Counted from the first letter of the stretch, positions 25,354-34,492 are shown. The stretch: 64,000 nt of DNA from an uncultured Candidatus Melainabacteria bacterium (GCA_934718135.1 CAKUZW010000002.1:248001-312000); one strand, 5' to 3'. The notes: generated by a model not told the origin, from the letters alone. Made by a program: numbers and translations.

Positions 25354-26718
25354 TTATGATGAAAATGTCTTGAATGATCTTGAAATATTTTTATCTAACG
25401 CACTTTTAATAGATTCGTATTCTGTTTGAAGTGCGGTGTGTTCGGTATCAAGATTTTTTATTTTAGCTTGATATTTTTCATCTTTAGCGTTAATTTCTTG
25501 TGTTTTTCTTTCATATTCTGCTTCAGCCTTAGAAATCGCTTGGTCATCATCTTTCAATGTAAAATCTGAGCATGATGAATATACTGTTGATTTCCAATTT
25601 ATTCCGCTGATATTATAAACAGTCGGGTTACTTTCATCCGGAATGGAATATTTAGCATCATCTGTTTTTGAAGCTACTTCAATTGATATTGCACCTTGAA
25701 CAATTGCATCTTGAATCCAAGTTGTGCTGTTCATAAGTTTGCTATCTAATACTGAATAATTATCTTTGTTTTGACCTGTTTTCGTTTTTTCAGAAGATTC
25801 ACCATTCAATCTGTACCACAAACTTGTGTACCATTGAGCTTTTGTTTTATCGTCATAAGTGTACAAGTCGTTGATATTTGTACCATAATCCTCTGCTTCT
25901 GCGTTATATTCATCTAAAACTTTGTTATAATCTTGCATATCCTTATAAACTTGAGTTTCTTCACCTGTTTCACCGTCAATTGCAGCCTGTGTGTTAACCC
26001 AAGTGTCATAAGTAATACAAGCACTATAAGCTTCTTTTGCCTTTGATAATGTAGCTAGAGCATTCTTCAAAGCTGTATCATTATCCATTCCGGCATTTGC
26101 TTTTGTAAGTTCTGAATTATAATTTTTCAATGCGTTTTGATAATCTCGAGATGCTGCACCTTTTTGATCCTGCCAAGCAGCATCAGAACTTTGTCCTTCT
26201 TTATGGATTTGATTTCCGTCTTCATCAAGATAATCATATTTGTAAAGAGCTTTTTTAGCTGCATCTACAGCATTATCCCAAGCTTCTCTTTTCGCAGTAT
26301 ATTCATCACTTGATAACAAATTGTAATTAGCTTCAAGAGTTTTTGTTTTCCATTGTTTTTTCAATCCGTATGATTGTAAAAATTCGTCCAAATTATTAGC
26401 TTGTTGAAATTTAGAAGCGTCTTCCTGACCGATAAGAGCCTGTCCTGTCGTATTTGTTAATACGTATTGATTTTTCATATCAGAATATTGATACATTGCA
26501 TTTGCAGTTAATTTTTCAGCAGTTGTATTACCCTTAGCATCATAAGTTGTATACAAAAATTGTTGAGAATTTAATGCATTAATATAATCATCACTCGCTT
26601 CTTGTGATTGAGTAGCCAATCTCATTTTAGCATTTGAAATCTGTTGAGATTCATATTCGTTTGATGTTAATCTCGCAGTTATTGATAATAATCGACCTTG
26701 TGATGATGACAATCCCAT
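25354..26718 (-). CDS. Coiled-coil protein with flagellin-like helical ends
   Basis: A 454-residue protein with long helical segments at both ends: residues 1-50 (GLSSSQGRLLSITARLTSNE, SNAKMRLATQSQ) and 385-454 (AEAEYERKTQEINAKDE, ending SALDKNISRSFKTF). The middle is Asp/Ala/Tyr-rich and variable, with few hydrophobic stretches, one Cys near residue 250 and one near 380. Paired terminal coiled coils around a variable centre are the layout of flagellin and hook-type filament proteins, but sequence similarity to those is not evident. No signal peptide. I recall proteins with this N terminus from the proposed lineage but know no function. Confidence 0.65.
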   Translation of the reverse strand: MGLSSSQGRLLSITARLTSNEYESQQISNAKMRLATQSQEASDDYINALNSQQFLYTTYDAKGNTTAEKLTANAMYQYSDMKNQYVLTNTTGQALIGQEDASKFQQANNLDEFLQSYGLKKQWKTKTLEANYNLLSSDEYTAKREAWDNAVDAAKKALYKYDYLDEDGNQIHKEGQSSDAAWQDQKGAASRDYQNALKNYNSELTKANAGMDNDTALKNALATLSKAKEAYSACITYDTWVNTQAAIDGETGEETQVYKDMQDYNKVLDEYNAEAEDYGTNINDLYTYDDKTKAQWYTSLWYRLNGESSEKTKTGQNKDNYSVLDSKLMNSTTWIQDAIVQGAISIEVASKTDDAKYSIPDESNPTVYNISGINWKSTVYSSCSDFTLKDDDQAISKAEAEYERKTQEINAKDEKYQAKIKNLDTEHTALQTEYESIKSALDKNISRSFKTFSS

Positions 26719-26840
26719 TGTATCAACATTCCTTTCATAACTTATATTTCTTTATTCGGCATTGTTAGTATTTTTCTTTAATGTTTTGGAATGTTTATTA
26801 AGTTATGTAACAAAATTTATATAAATTGAATATAAAAAGT

Positions 26841-26880
26841 CAATAATTTTTTAGGGAAAGTTTTTATATATATGTAAGAG
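26841..26880 (+). promoter_or_regulatory. Candidate promoter, CAAT-N18-TTTATATATA class
   Basis: CAAT (26841-26844), 18 bases, TTTATATATATGTAAGAG (26863-26880), about 60 bases before the ATG of 26940. Confidence 0.5.
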
Positions 26881-26939
26881 ATAAATAAAGAAAAAGAATA
26901 AAGTTTTAAAAGTTTCAAATAAAAAGAGAGGATACAAAA

Positions 26940-27116
26940 ATGGCTACAATGCTATTATTTTCTGATGCTGTAACATCTGCATATAAAGATACATCAAAAG
27001 CAATTAAAGAAGTTGATTTAAGTAATAAAAAAGTTATAAAAAAGACTTTGTCCCAAATGATGAAACAATCTTTCTTCCACGGAGCAAACAGATTTGGAAC
27101 AAACTTTATAGCTTAA
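26940..27116 (+). CDS. Small protein of 58 residues
   Basis: A short gene with AGAGAGGA seven bases before its ATG, its own promoter-like motif, and a clean terminator 70 bases after the stop. The protein starts MATMLLFSDAVTSAY, is basic in the middle (KKVIKKT), and ends FFHGANRFGTNFIA. No family recognised. The combination of promoter, ribosome-binding site and terminator makes it convincing despite its size. Confidence 0.7.
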   Translation: MATMLLFSDAVTSAYKDTSKAIKEVDLSNKKVIKKTLSQMMKQSFFHGANRFGTNFIA

Positions 27117-27185
27117 AACTTTACGAACTCGTTGGAAATTAGGAAAAACAAGGAAAACAAGAATTAGGATAGGATATAAACATTT

Positions 27186-27214
27186 AAAGAACCGCCAAGA
27201 CGGTTCTTTTTTTT
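27186..27214 (+). terminator. Intrinsic terminator after the 58-residue gene
   Basis: A perfect 9-bp stem AAAGAACCG/CGGTTCTTT with a six-base loop, running into eight T. Confidence 0.9.
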
Positions 27215-27355
27215 ATGAAGATTTTTGCATTTTTATGTATGCTGATTTTAATTTTCCTAACACCTTCATTGCATAAGAAAATGGTGACATTTTTTCTTTT
27301 CGAATATTTTTTGCTAACAAAATTAATAATTCGAAAACTTCACATTACGAATGAG

Positions 27356-27395
27356 CAATTTATACCGATAAAAATACTTTATATATAAGTAAGGG
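27356..27395 (+). promoter_or_regulatory. Candidate promoter, CAAT-N18-TTTATATATA class
   Basis: GCAATT with CAAT at 27356-27359, 18 bases, TTTATATATAAGTAAGGG (27378-27395), 18 bases before the ATG of 27414. Confidence 0.5.
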
Positions 27396-27413
27396 AATTG
27401 AAAAAGGGGAAAA

Positions 27414-28505
27414 ATGGGTTTAGGAAAAGTATTATACCGAAGTATTGGGAATAAATTAGCTAAGCAAACAAAAATGATGGGCTATCCTGTACCAAATGGA
27501 GCAAAAACATTTGATTATCTAAGTGCAAGTGGCAAAGATCGAAACTTCTGCGTCTTGACATTTAGAGATGAAGCGGGAAATCCGATTACAAAGAAAATTG
27601 ATATTTGGGAAAACGGAGAAAAGACAGAAAAAATTATTGAAAAAGGACCAAATACAAGCATAATAACAACAATAAAAAATGGTGATGGTTTTGCTAATAT
27701 AAGAACATTTACTGATGTGAATGGAAAAACACTAATGTTCAAAAATACAATAAATAAAAACAAAATTGATGCACATTCAATAATGCATCTTGAACAAGGC
27801 AAAAAAGCCAAAGGTGTTAGCTATACTGCAACTTGGCAAGGAGAAAAACCTGAATTAAAATACACAAATATTGATAAACCGTTAGAAGATACGACAAATT
27901 TGGAGTATTGTCCGCTTGGAGTTGAATATGTAAACCCGTTCAGAAATAATCAAAGGATAAGACATATTTCAAAAATTCAAGAAAAAGAATTAGGACTTGA
28001 AGGTATAACTCCAAAAGTAAAAGTAGCAAAAGATAATTCAAATAGCACGATATTTTTCGCAGATACAAATCCATACAACGGACAAATTACAATATATCCT
28101 AAATGTCCTAAAGACTCAGGAAATTTACTTGATATCCTCGAACATGAATATAAACACGCAAGCGATTTCTTCAATATCGGAAGACTTAACATTAAATCTG
28201 AATTGCCTGAAAAACAACTTCAACAACTAATGGAAGAAGCTGAAAAACAATTCCCCGGAGCCAAACATTTTGACCAAAAAATAAAAGAAGCAGGTCTAAT
28301 TCCGGATGGTTCAGAAGCAGATAAAACATATCGTGCAATACTTGATGATTATTCTAATGCAATGAAAAATCCAAAATATTTTACAGACTTGGAAACACAT
28401 GAATCTTACAAATTTGAACAAGCCGCAAATCAAAGAGGTGCCGAAACCTGCAACAAATTTGTAACTGCGTGGAATAGGCTAATTGACTTTGTCCTGAATT
28501 CTTAA
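27414..28505 (+). CDS. Putative zinc metallopeptidase (HExxH)
   Basis: A 363-residue protein without signal peptide. Residues 1-180 are beta-rich with short repeats (FRDEAGNPITKKI, FTDVNGKTLMFKN), resembling the repeat style of 7920-9032. Around residue 240 is ILEHEYKHASDFF: the HEYKH gives an HExxH zinc motif, followed by a conserved Asp-Phe. A Glu-rich helix further on (ETHESYKFEQAANQRGAE) could supply the third ligand. The family is not one I can name. GGGG lies before the ATG. It could be an effector or an internal protease; the shared promoter class groups it with 4062, 26940 and 13745. Confidence 0.6.
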   Translation: MGLGKVLYRSIGNKLAKQTKMMGYPVPNGAKTFDYLSASGKDRNFCVLTFRDEAGNPITKKIDIWENGEKTEKIIEKGPNTSIITTIKNGDGFANIRTFTDVNGKTLMFKNTINKNKIDAHSIMHLEQGKKAKGVSYTATWQGEKPELKYTNIDKPLEDTTNLEYCPLGVEYVNPFRNNQRIRHISKIQEKELGLEGITPKVKVAKDNSNSTIFFADTNPYNGQITIYPKCPKDSGNLLDILEHEYKHASDFFNIGRLNIKSELPEKQLQQLMEEAEKQFPGAKHFDQKIKEAGLIPDGSEADKTYRAILDDYSNAMKNPKYFTDLETHESYKFEQAANQRGAETCNKFVTAWNRLIDFVLNS

Positions 28506-28514
28506 CTAATCCAT

Positions 28515-28742
28515 TTACGCATAAGTCATAACTTCTAAAATCGGAATGCAATTAAACAAATAATAACGCTTAACGGTTTCCTGTTCATAGATTTTTAAAA
28601 TCGGAAAGCCGCCAATAGTTACACATGTTTTTCGTTTTATTAAATTTCTTGCCTTAGATTTTAAATTGTGCTCTTTGAAAAATTTCAAAACCATTTCTTT
28701 AGACCTTAAAGAATCAGCTCGTTTTTTGTCTGAAATTTTCAT
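28515..28742 (-). CDS. Small protein resembling the tail of a polysaccharide enzyme
   Basis: A 75-residue frame. The second half (GGFPILKIYEQE...RYYLFNCIPILEV) matches the short repeated strand pattern (FG-x-P-(I/L)-L-K-I) found at the ends of some cell-surface glycosyltransferase-type proteins. It is probably a leftover or a stand-alone small gene. The neighbouring truncated HAD-like frame, pointing the other way, also looks like surface-polysaccharide debris. Confidence 0.4.
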   Translation of the reverse strand: MKISDKKRADSLRSKEMVLKFFKEHNLKSKARNLIKRKTCVTIGGFPILKIYEQETVKRYYLFNCIPILEVMTYA

Positions 28743-28775
28743 TGTTTTGACTGTTGAATTCCAATTTGTCCAATA

Positions 28776-29018
28776 ATGGTAATATGTATCAGGAACTGTT
28801 ATACTTTTGATTTGTTTGATACCCTGATAACACGAAATACTATTTTACCTAATGGTATTTTTTTAAACATTTCATCATTCGCCAGAGAATACTCTCATTC
28901 TAAATTATTTAGGCGGGGATTTTTAAGCCGAGAAAAATCTCATATTGAGGAAACTTGTGTTTGCAACCACGAAACCCCATCATACAATGGAAAGGGCTGT
29001 ATGGGGTGGATTTTATGA
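28776..29018 (+). pseudogene. Truncated HAD-like protein fragment
   Basis: An 80-residue frame whose residues 10-21 (TFDLFDTLITRN) are HAD motif I as in the HAD-like domain proteins of polysaccharide clusters, followed by the expected region with F-x-R and a helix of Arg/Glu (FLSREKSHIEE). It breaks off after about 60 residues into unrelated sequence, and lacks motifs II-IV. No ribosome-binding site is visible. It lies on the chromosome side of the tRNA-fMet island, so it may have been cut by an earlier insertion. Confidence 0.6.
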
Positions 29019-29046
29019 AATATAAAAATTACACTATTAATTTATA

Positions 29047-29066
29047 GGTAGCTCGTTGACTCATAA
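29047..29066 (+). repeat. Relic of a tRNA-fMet D-loop to anticodon-loop segment
   Basis: GGTAGCTCGT then CTCATAA, in the order and nearly the spacing of the real initiator tRNA 330 bases downstream. The rest of the tRNA is missing. The 29067-29380 gap has no gene; a palindromic CCCCC...GGGGGG stretch lies near 29258-29282. Confidence 0.4.
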
Positions 29067-29380
29067 GAGTTTGTTTTTAACTTAATCTGCTTGCTTGATA
29101 TAATCAGTGTTATTGGTATTTATAAAATACTTACTATATAAAGATGTAAATAAAACTAGAATACAAATATCTTTCGCCCGAATAGTTCTTTTATTTATCT
29201 CCCGCTTGTTTTATAAAAAATCACAACTTAAAAATTATGATGAGCAACACTTATAATCCCCCTATAATTAATTATGGGGGGAAAAGTATTTAAAATAAAA
29301 TTTCAAAGTACTTGATTTTTTATTTTTACGGAGCATAATATAGATGTTGAGTGTATTTGCTCAATGTACAAATTAAATAT

Positions 29381-29457
<77 letters not shown>

Positions 29458-29466
29458 TTTGATATA

Positions 29467-29500
29467 AGAGGGTTTCAAGAGTTTTGAAATCCTCTTTTTT
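29467..29500 (+). terminator. Terminator of tRNA-fMet
   Basis: AGAGGGTTTCAA pairs with TTGAAATCCTCT (one wobble), then a T-run. A close copy follows the third core at 59955. Confidence 0.85.
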
Positions 29501-29516
29501 AGTAAATAAAGTCTCA

Positions 29517-29538
29517 ATTGTTCCCAAATTGTTCCCAA
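29517..29538 (+). repeat. Two tandem ATTGTTCCCAA repeats, left end
   Basis: Perfect 11-bp direct repeats back to back, 60 bases inside the left core. The same pair occurs at 44590-44611 near the right end, and one copy at 60005-60015. Confidence 0.85.
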
Positions 29539-29547
29539 AGGAGTTTT

Positions 29548-30249
29548 ATGCAAAACATGAATTTTACAGAACTTATAAACCTTATTGAAAATTCCAAAGG
29601 AGCACATGTAGAAAAAAGACTGAAAGAATTATTGCTTATGCATTATATTTTTTCTTCAAATTTTAATTCTTTAATTCAGTATATTGAATACGCTAAAAAA
29701 GAAGAAAACGCTATTGAAATTATTAAAACAGGGAATTCTAAATATTTTGAATCCTTTACAAGAGAATTAACTCGTCATTTTTTTAACTATATAGTTTCAA
29801 CAAAAGCTTATATTGACCAAACAAGACGTTGGGTAAACAATTACTATTCCGAAACAGAAATTGAAAAAATATATAAAGAATTAAAAAAAGAATATTTTGA
29901 AAATAATGAGTTATGTAAATTTATTCAGGACTTAAGAAATTACCAAGAGCATTATATGGTGCCATTCACTGTTTACAATGCAAAATTTTCAACAGATAAA
30001 CCCTTTGAATTTAAAATATCAATATCAAAAGAAAGGATTTTACGATATAAAGAATGGAAAAAACTTTCGTTGCAATACATTACACATTTTGACAAAGATA
30101 TTTTACTTGAAACTTTTTGCAATGATTATTACCAATTAATCGAAAAATTTTATTCTAAATTTCAAGAATCAATTTTAAAATACCATGAAAAAGACTTTAA
30201 GGAATTGAACACATTTAAATATGAATTAAAAAGAAGATTTACAATGTAG
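29548..30249 (+). CDS. HEPN-like protein of element A
   Basis: A 233-residue, almost all-helical soluble protein starting at the ATG at 29548 after AAAGGAG. Near residue 130 it has DLRNYQEHY, which fits the R-x4-H motif (Arg130, Asn131, His135) of HEPN ribonucleases, followed by a Pro-Phe after four residues. Proteins with an RNYxxH-(x)n-P phrase are common as accessory genes on prophages and islands. RNase activity is inferred from this motif only. The gene occupies the slot between the core and the integrase; the third element remnant has a DUF2971 scrap in the same slot. It converges on int with no gap. Confidence 0.55.
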   Translation: MQNMNFTELINLIENSKGAHVEKRLKELLLMHYIFSSNFNSLIQYIEYAKKEENAIEIIKTGNSKYFESFTRELTRHFFNYIVSTKAYIDQTRRWVNNYYSETEIEKIYKELKKEYFENNELCKFIQDLRNYQEHYMVPFTVYNAKFSTDKPFEFKISISKERILRYKEWKKLSLQYITHFDKDILLETFCNDYYQLIEKFYSKFQESILKYHEKDFKELNTFKYELKRRFTM

Positions 30250-31341
30250 CTATAATAAATTATCAATAGCTAACTTACTTTTTTCATATACTTCGGGCAT
30301 AAGGTGTGCATAGGTATTCATTGTTACTTCAAAAGAAGAATGGCCCATTTGTTTTTGAATATATTTGATATTCAAATCTTTTGCTATCAAAAGGCTTGCA
30401 TAAGTATGGCGTAAGTCATGAAATCTTATCTGTTTTACTCCTGCTAATTTTAAGATTTTTCTATATCTTCTGTTCATTAAATTGTCGGCATCAATTGGTT
30501 TTCCATTCTTTTGAGTGAATACAAGGTTAAATTCATTTTCTACTGCAAATTTTTTGTATTGCTTTAAGACTTGTATCAGTTTAGATGGCACTTGTATATC
30601 TCGTATTGAGCAATCTGTTTTGGGAGTTGATAAGGTGCCTTTATACAATGACTTTCTAACTTTAATAATTGATTTATCAAAATCAATACAATTCCAAGTA
30701 AGCCCTAAAACCTCTCCTCTTCTCATTCCAGAATAAATTGTAGTAATTAAAATTGGATAAAAATCTGGATATTCTGTTTCTGCTACATCTAGCACTTTTT
30801 TAATTTCTTCTTCTGTTAGAAATTCCATCTCTTTTTGTTGAACTTTTAACTTTTTTACTCTACTAACTGGGTTGTACATCATATAATTGTTATTTATTGC
30901 CCAATTAAATGCGGTTCCTAGTGTTGTTAATAAATGATTTACCGTTTTATTAGATAGACCGCTTTTTATTTTTTGTTCCATAAATCTATTGATAATAACT
31001 GGTGTAATATCTACTAATTTGATTTCTCCGAAAAAATCTTTTAAGTGCAATTTAAAATGGTCTTTGTATCCTCTTACTGTTGATGGCTTTAAATAAATTT
31101 CAGCATGAAGCTTTATAAATTGTTCCATAAGGTCTTTGAATTTCATATTATTGTCATTGCTGGTTGCAAGACCTTTATTGTAATCTGCTTTTGCAACAGC
31201 TTCTTTCTGTTCTGCTTCTGCTCTTGTTTTGAATCCTGACTTTTTATGACGTTTTCCAAAAACGTCATAAAAGTCATACATCCAACTGCTGAAAACTTTT
31301 TCACCTTTATCATTGTTGTAATAACGGCGTTTAACAGGCAT
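30250..31341 (-). CDS. int: Tyrosine site-specific integrase
   Basis: A 363-residue phage-type integrase. The N-terminal AP2-like arm-binding domain spans about residues 1-60, the core-binding SAM-like domain 65-165, and the catalytic domain 170-355. Catalytic residues: Arg207 (GMRRGE), Lys241, His308 and Arg311 (HDLRHTY), His334 (MGHSS) and Tyr344 (nucleophile). All are present, so it should be active. It recombines the 45-bp tRNA-fMet core. Its start overlaps the excisionase gene by 11 bases, making a xis-int operon. Confidence 0.95.
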   Translation of the reverse strand: MPVKRRYYNNDKGEKVFSSWMYDFYDVFGKRHKKSGFKTRAEAEQKEAVAKADYNKGLATSNDNNMKFKDLMEQFIKLHAEIYLKPSTVRGYKDHFKLHLKDFFGEIKLVDITPVIINRFMEQKIKSGLSNKTVNHLLTTLGTAFNWAINNNYMMYNPVSRVKKLKVQQKEMEFLTEEEIKKVLDVAETEYPDFYPILITTIYSGMRRGEVLGLTWNCIDFDKSIIKVRKSLYKGTLSTPKTDCSIRDIQVPSKLIQVLKQYKKFAVENEFNLVFTQKNGKPIDADNLMNRRYRKILKLAGVKQIRFHDLRHTYASLLIAKDLNIKYIQKQMGHSSFEVTMNTYAHLMPEVYEKSKLAIDNLL

Positions 31342-31558
31342 ATAAGCTTCCTTCTTTGGCTAGGATTTGTTTTATATGTTCTTCTGTCAATTTTATTCTT
31401 TTCCCAACTTTGATACATGGTAAAAGATTTCTATAGCTCATGTTATAAAGAGTGCCAATAGGAATATCTAGCATAACTGAAACTTCTTTCAAATTATACA
31501 ATCTAGGAATATCTGTTCCTTTAGTCAATTTTGTAGCTTCATATCTAAATTGTAACAT
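31331..31558 (-). CDS. xis: Excisionase-type winged-helix protein
   Basis: A 75-residue MerR/excisionase-like DNA-binding protein: YNLKEVSVMLDIPIGTLYNM (helix-turn-helix), then CIKVGKRIKLTEEHIKQIL. Such proteins bend DNA and direct the integrase to excision, or act as repressors. GGAG lies before the ATG. Translated just ahead of int, overlapping it. Confidence 0.85.
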   Translation of the reverse strand: MLQFRYEATKLTKGTDIPRLYNLKEVSVMLDIPIGTLYNMSYRNLLPCIKVGKRIKLTEEHIKQILAKEGSLYAC

Positions 31559-31628
31559 CTAATGTCTCCTTTATTATTTTTATTACTTTATTACTACTAG
31601 TCTGAAAGTATTATGGTTGTTAATTTCA

Positions 31629-31652
31629 CAGGTAATAAAGGCTTATTACCTG
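31629..31652. promoter_or_regulatory. Palindrome upstream of xis-int
   Basis: CAGGTAATAA and its perfect complement around AGGC. It lies between the end of the helicase gene and the xis promoter region, so it may serve as terminator stem or as operator. The half-site GGTAATAA/TTATTACC also recurs near the right end of the element (44466-44545). Confidence 0.5.
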
Positions 31653-31663
31653 TAATATTTTTC

Positions 31664-33496
31664 TTAGCAAACTGGATATTTCCCTGCTAATATCGCTTCA
31701 GCATATGGGTGCTTCGTTATATCAAGAATAATTCCATGGCCTCTGTAGTCATTTATATTAACAGATTGGTTAAACTTCAAAATCTCATATAATGGTGATT
31801 TAACAGGCTTGACTGTACTTGTATTGATTTCTTCGCTTTTATCTTCAACAAAATATTTGTTGTAAGCTTTGAATACTGCCACTTTGTGGAATTTAAGGAT
31901 TATTTTATCATCATCCTTACTAACAAAATATTGATTTCCGTAAGTAATATTACTATTCCAAATAAGTATAGGGAATGCATCTAAAAGTTTTTCGATAGGA
32001 TTTTTATAACTTTTAAATCTTGAAATGCAGTCCATCACATATTGATAAAGTTTATCGTGAGGAAAAGGAAGTTGTATGTTTGCTATCTCAGATAAAATTT
32101 GATATCCAGTTAAAGCGATTGCTATTTGACTAAGCATTCTATCAGAACCATTGACATATTGGCTTTTTAGTTCTTTTTTAATTATTTCGTGTTTGTTTTT
32201 TACTTCGTCTGGAGAATATCTTAGAATATAAGGGAGAATACAAGATAATTCTTCTCTACTTCGACCAAAATATTTAAAGTTCTCTGGAGAAAAAGTTAAA
32301 TTATCAGCATTTAAAAATAACATTCGGTTGAATATTTCAGGCTTTTCAGAAGGCATTACATTTGAAGTAAAAACTAATGGAGAGCAAGGAGGCAAGGCCC
32401 CTGACTCTTGACCATTCTTACCTTTATCCTTTTGACCACCAATTGATATTTGCTTTAACATATCGATAAAATTATCACCAGTTAATCTGTATCTGCTTAT
32501 ATCATCAATTACACAAGGAATACAGTTGTAACTGTTCAAAACTTGTTCTACCCCAACATTCGTTGAACGAGCGGAACTAAAAAAGGACTTATCCGTACCA
32601 TAAATACCACAAGCTAAATTACAGATTTCTGTTTTTCCGCCTTCTGTTTCTCCGATAAAGCCAACAGTTCCAAATCCTTCATTAATCCAAAATCTATTAT
32701 AAAACGCAGAAAGGGCAATAAAACATATTGCTAAATATGGCTCAATAGCTCCATTCCACGCAACATTTATATTCTCAAATAAGTCAATGAGAACTCCTGA
32801 AATAGGTTTATCACTTGTAAAATACATTGGAATATTTCGCCTAACTTTCTTTTGTGCACGGATATACTTATTGTTGTCAATCTTTATATTTCGGTAGGAA
32901 TCTATTTCATTATAGAGTTTGCCCTCAATGAGAGTGGCATTGCCCCAAAGCCAGTTGTTATTATTTAAGTCAAATTTCCCTGTGTTTTGGTATTCTTCAA
33001 CATATTTCGTAGTTTTTTCTGTTTCTTGCTTAATAAAAGCTAAAATTTCATTAATATTAAAGCAACATAAACAGTTCGTTTCTTTCCTAAATTCTTTTAC
33101 ATCATAAATTTTTTCAGAATCAAATGTTGCTAATCGAATTTTGTTTGAACCTGCACGTTTTATCTGCATTTCAAATTTAACAGAAGATGGCTCAGAAGTT
33201 CTGTTGTTGACAAAAGTTTCAACTTCAACACAATCTATTGGAATTCCGCCAAGTCCGCATTCAATAATAAGTTTTTTGTCCTTATGATTTATTTTTACAA
33301 GCCCCATGTAATCTTGCACTTGCATTAACCTTGTTCTATCTCCCTTCAAATTAACAGAATCATCAACTTGATAAGTTTGAGAGGTCAAAAAGTTTAGCTC
33401 CTTGAAAGGTAAACAGTTTTCTTTTATATATTCTTCTATGCTTTTTAGTCCCAAATCTGTTGGATTTGTAATATTTTTGTAGTCATTATTTGACAT
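31664..33496 (-). CDS. Replication helicase, DUF927/D5-like
   Basis: A 610-residue protein. The N-terminal 220 residues are unassigned, with a CLCC cluster near 142-145. From about 235 to 470 it has a P-loop ATPase: Walker A GETEGGKT (282-289), Walker B VIDDISR some 50 residues later, and VFTSNVMP as the sensor region. This fits the DUF927 or D5-like superfamily 3 type helicases that accompany prim-pol proteins on mobile elements. It would unwind element DNA for replication. Its start overlaps the primase gene by 11 bases, so the two form a primase-helicase pair. Confidence 0.75.
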   Translation of the reverse strand: MSNNDYKNITNPTDLGLKSIEEYIKENCLPFKELNFLTSQTYQVDDSVNLKGDRTRLMQVQDYMGLVKINHKDKKLIIECGLGGIPIDCVEVETFVNNRTSEPSSVKFEMQIKRAGSNKIRLATFDSEKIYDVKEFRKETNCLCCFNINEILAFIKQETEKTTKYVEEYQNTGKFDLNNNNWLWGNATLIEGKLYNEIDSYRNIKIDNNKYIRAQKKVRRNIPMYFTSDKPISGVLIDLFENINVAWNGAIEPYLAICFIALSAFYNRFWINEGFGTVGFIGETEGGKTEICNLACGIYGTDKSFFSSARSTNVGVEQVLNSYNCIPCVIDDISRYRLTGDNFIDMLKQISIGGQKDKGKNGQESGALPPCSPLVFTSNVMPSEKPEIFNRMLFLNADNLTFSPENFKYFGRSREELSCILPYILRYSPDEVKNKHEIIKKELKSQYVNGSDRMLSQIAIALTGYQILSEIANIQLPFPHDKLYQYVMDCISRFKSYKNPIEKLLDAFPILIWNSNITYGNQYFVSKDDDKIILKFHKVAVFKAYNKYFVEDKSEEINTSTVKPVKSPLYEILKFNQSVNINDYRGHGIILDITKHPYAEAILAGKYPVC

Positions 33497-34415
33497 TATT
33501 AATCCTCCTCATTATTTCTTCTGCTTTTGGACAACCTTTGCAAATGTCATAGTGGTTTTGAGCAATGTAATTACATCCTCGAAAAATACCAACTTTGCGA
33601 GATTGTTCGATTTTATTTTGCGTTTCGCTATAAGTATATTTAGAGTAATCCTGTGATAGCCAATGGATAAATTCATCGGTTTGAGTATTCCTTGCTAGCA
33701 TGTTTATGCCTGAATACCAAACAGGCTCTGGAATTTCTTCTGAGTATTGTTTTAAATAAGCAAGAAACCTACAACTTGCAAGCATTTTTGCATAATCCAA
33801 ATTCTTGCATTGGAGAGCGGTTCTACCAACTTTTTTCGACATCATGTTTGGTTTTACCATTTGTTCGTTGCTTTTGTGATTTATAAGCTCAAGCCATTTG
33901 TCATTCAGTTTTGAAAATTTATAAGTTCCATCTGGATTGACACCTTTGATAACTTTATAAAAGTTTCCTTTAAAATAACTTGGAGCACATACAATATAAC
34001 CATTCCTTTTAAATTCAACTCCACTGGCTAAATCACAATTTTTTACACTCCCTAAAATTCCATCTGCTTTGATAAAAACATGTAAGCCACCACCAGTTGG
34101 TGTTAGTTCTGTATATGTATCAATATCTCCAAGTGTCTTAACTAAGTTTTTATATGCAATAAGTCCATCTTTATTGTGCCTGTCTACATCTATACAAACA
34201 AGATTTGAAAAAGGGAGCGAAATTGCTAGATTATAACCATCATCTTTTAACCATTGCGTTATTGGAGCGTGTTTAATTCCACTTTTGAACCCATGTTTTG
34301 TTGCACATCTTTTTGAATCCCAGTAAACAGGTAACGTTGCACAATCTTTAAGTGCGAATTCAACTTGCTCTGGAGTTACTTGTATTGTTGTTAAATTGTT
34401 TTGTGAAAATTTCAT
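33486..34415 (-). CDS. Bifunctional primase/polymerase (prim-pol)
   Basis: A 309-residue protein of the archaeo-eukaryotic primase superfamily. Motif I is CIDVDRH with Asp76 and Asp78, and motif II is TPTGGGLHVF with His112; a third conserved region follows at VEFKRNGYIVCAPS. The C-terminal 100 residues have a CNYIAQNHYDICKGC-type cysteine set, maybe a zinc site. It should make primers, and perhaps extend them, for element replication. Its ATG overlaps the stop of a 26-residue leader ORF (ATGA), so its translation probably depends on the leader. Confidence 0.85.
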   Translation of the reverse strand: MKFSQNNLTTIQVTPEQVEFALKDCATLPVYWDSKRCATKHGFKSGIKHAPITQWLKDDGYNLAISLPFSNLVCIDVDRHNKDGLIAYKNLVKTLGDIDTYTELTPTGGGLHVFIKADGILGSVKNCDLASGVEFKRNGYIVCAPSYFKGNFYKVIKGVNPDGTYKFSKLNDKWLELINHKSNEQMVKPNMMSKKVGRTALQCKNLDYAKMLASCRFLAYLKQYSEEIPEPVWYSGINMLARNTQTDEFIHWLSQDYSKYTYSETQNKIEQSRKVGIFRGCNYIAQNHYDICKGCPKAEEIMRRINNVK

Positions 34416-34492
34416 AGTACACCGTCCCTTTCTAGAAAATTAAATTCACAAAATTCACTGTAATCAGAGATTACTTGCATTATAAAATTCAT
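34412..34492 (-). CDS. 26-residue leader peptide coupled to the primase
   Basis: A minus-strand ORF with an AAAAGGAG ribosome-binding site six bases before its ATG (34492). Its TGA overlaps the primase ATG in the form ATGA. The peptide is acidic and Phe/Glu-rich (…YSEFCEFNFLERDG…). The primase ATG also has a modest AAAGGGA site further up, within the leader. The close overlap suggests regulated or coupled translation. Confidence 0.55.
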   Translation of the reverse strand: MNFIMQVISDYSEFCEFNFLERDGVL

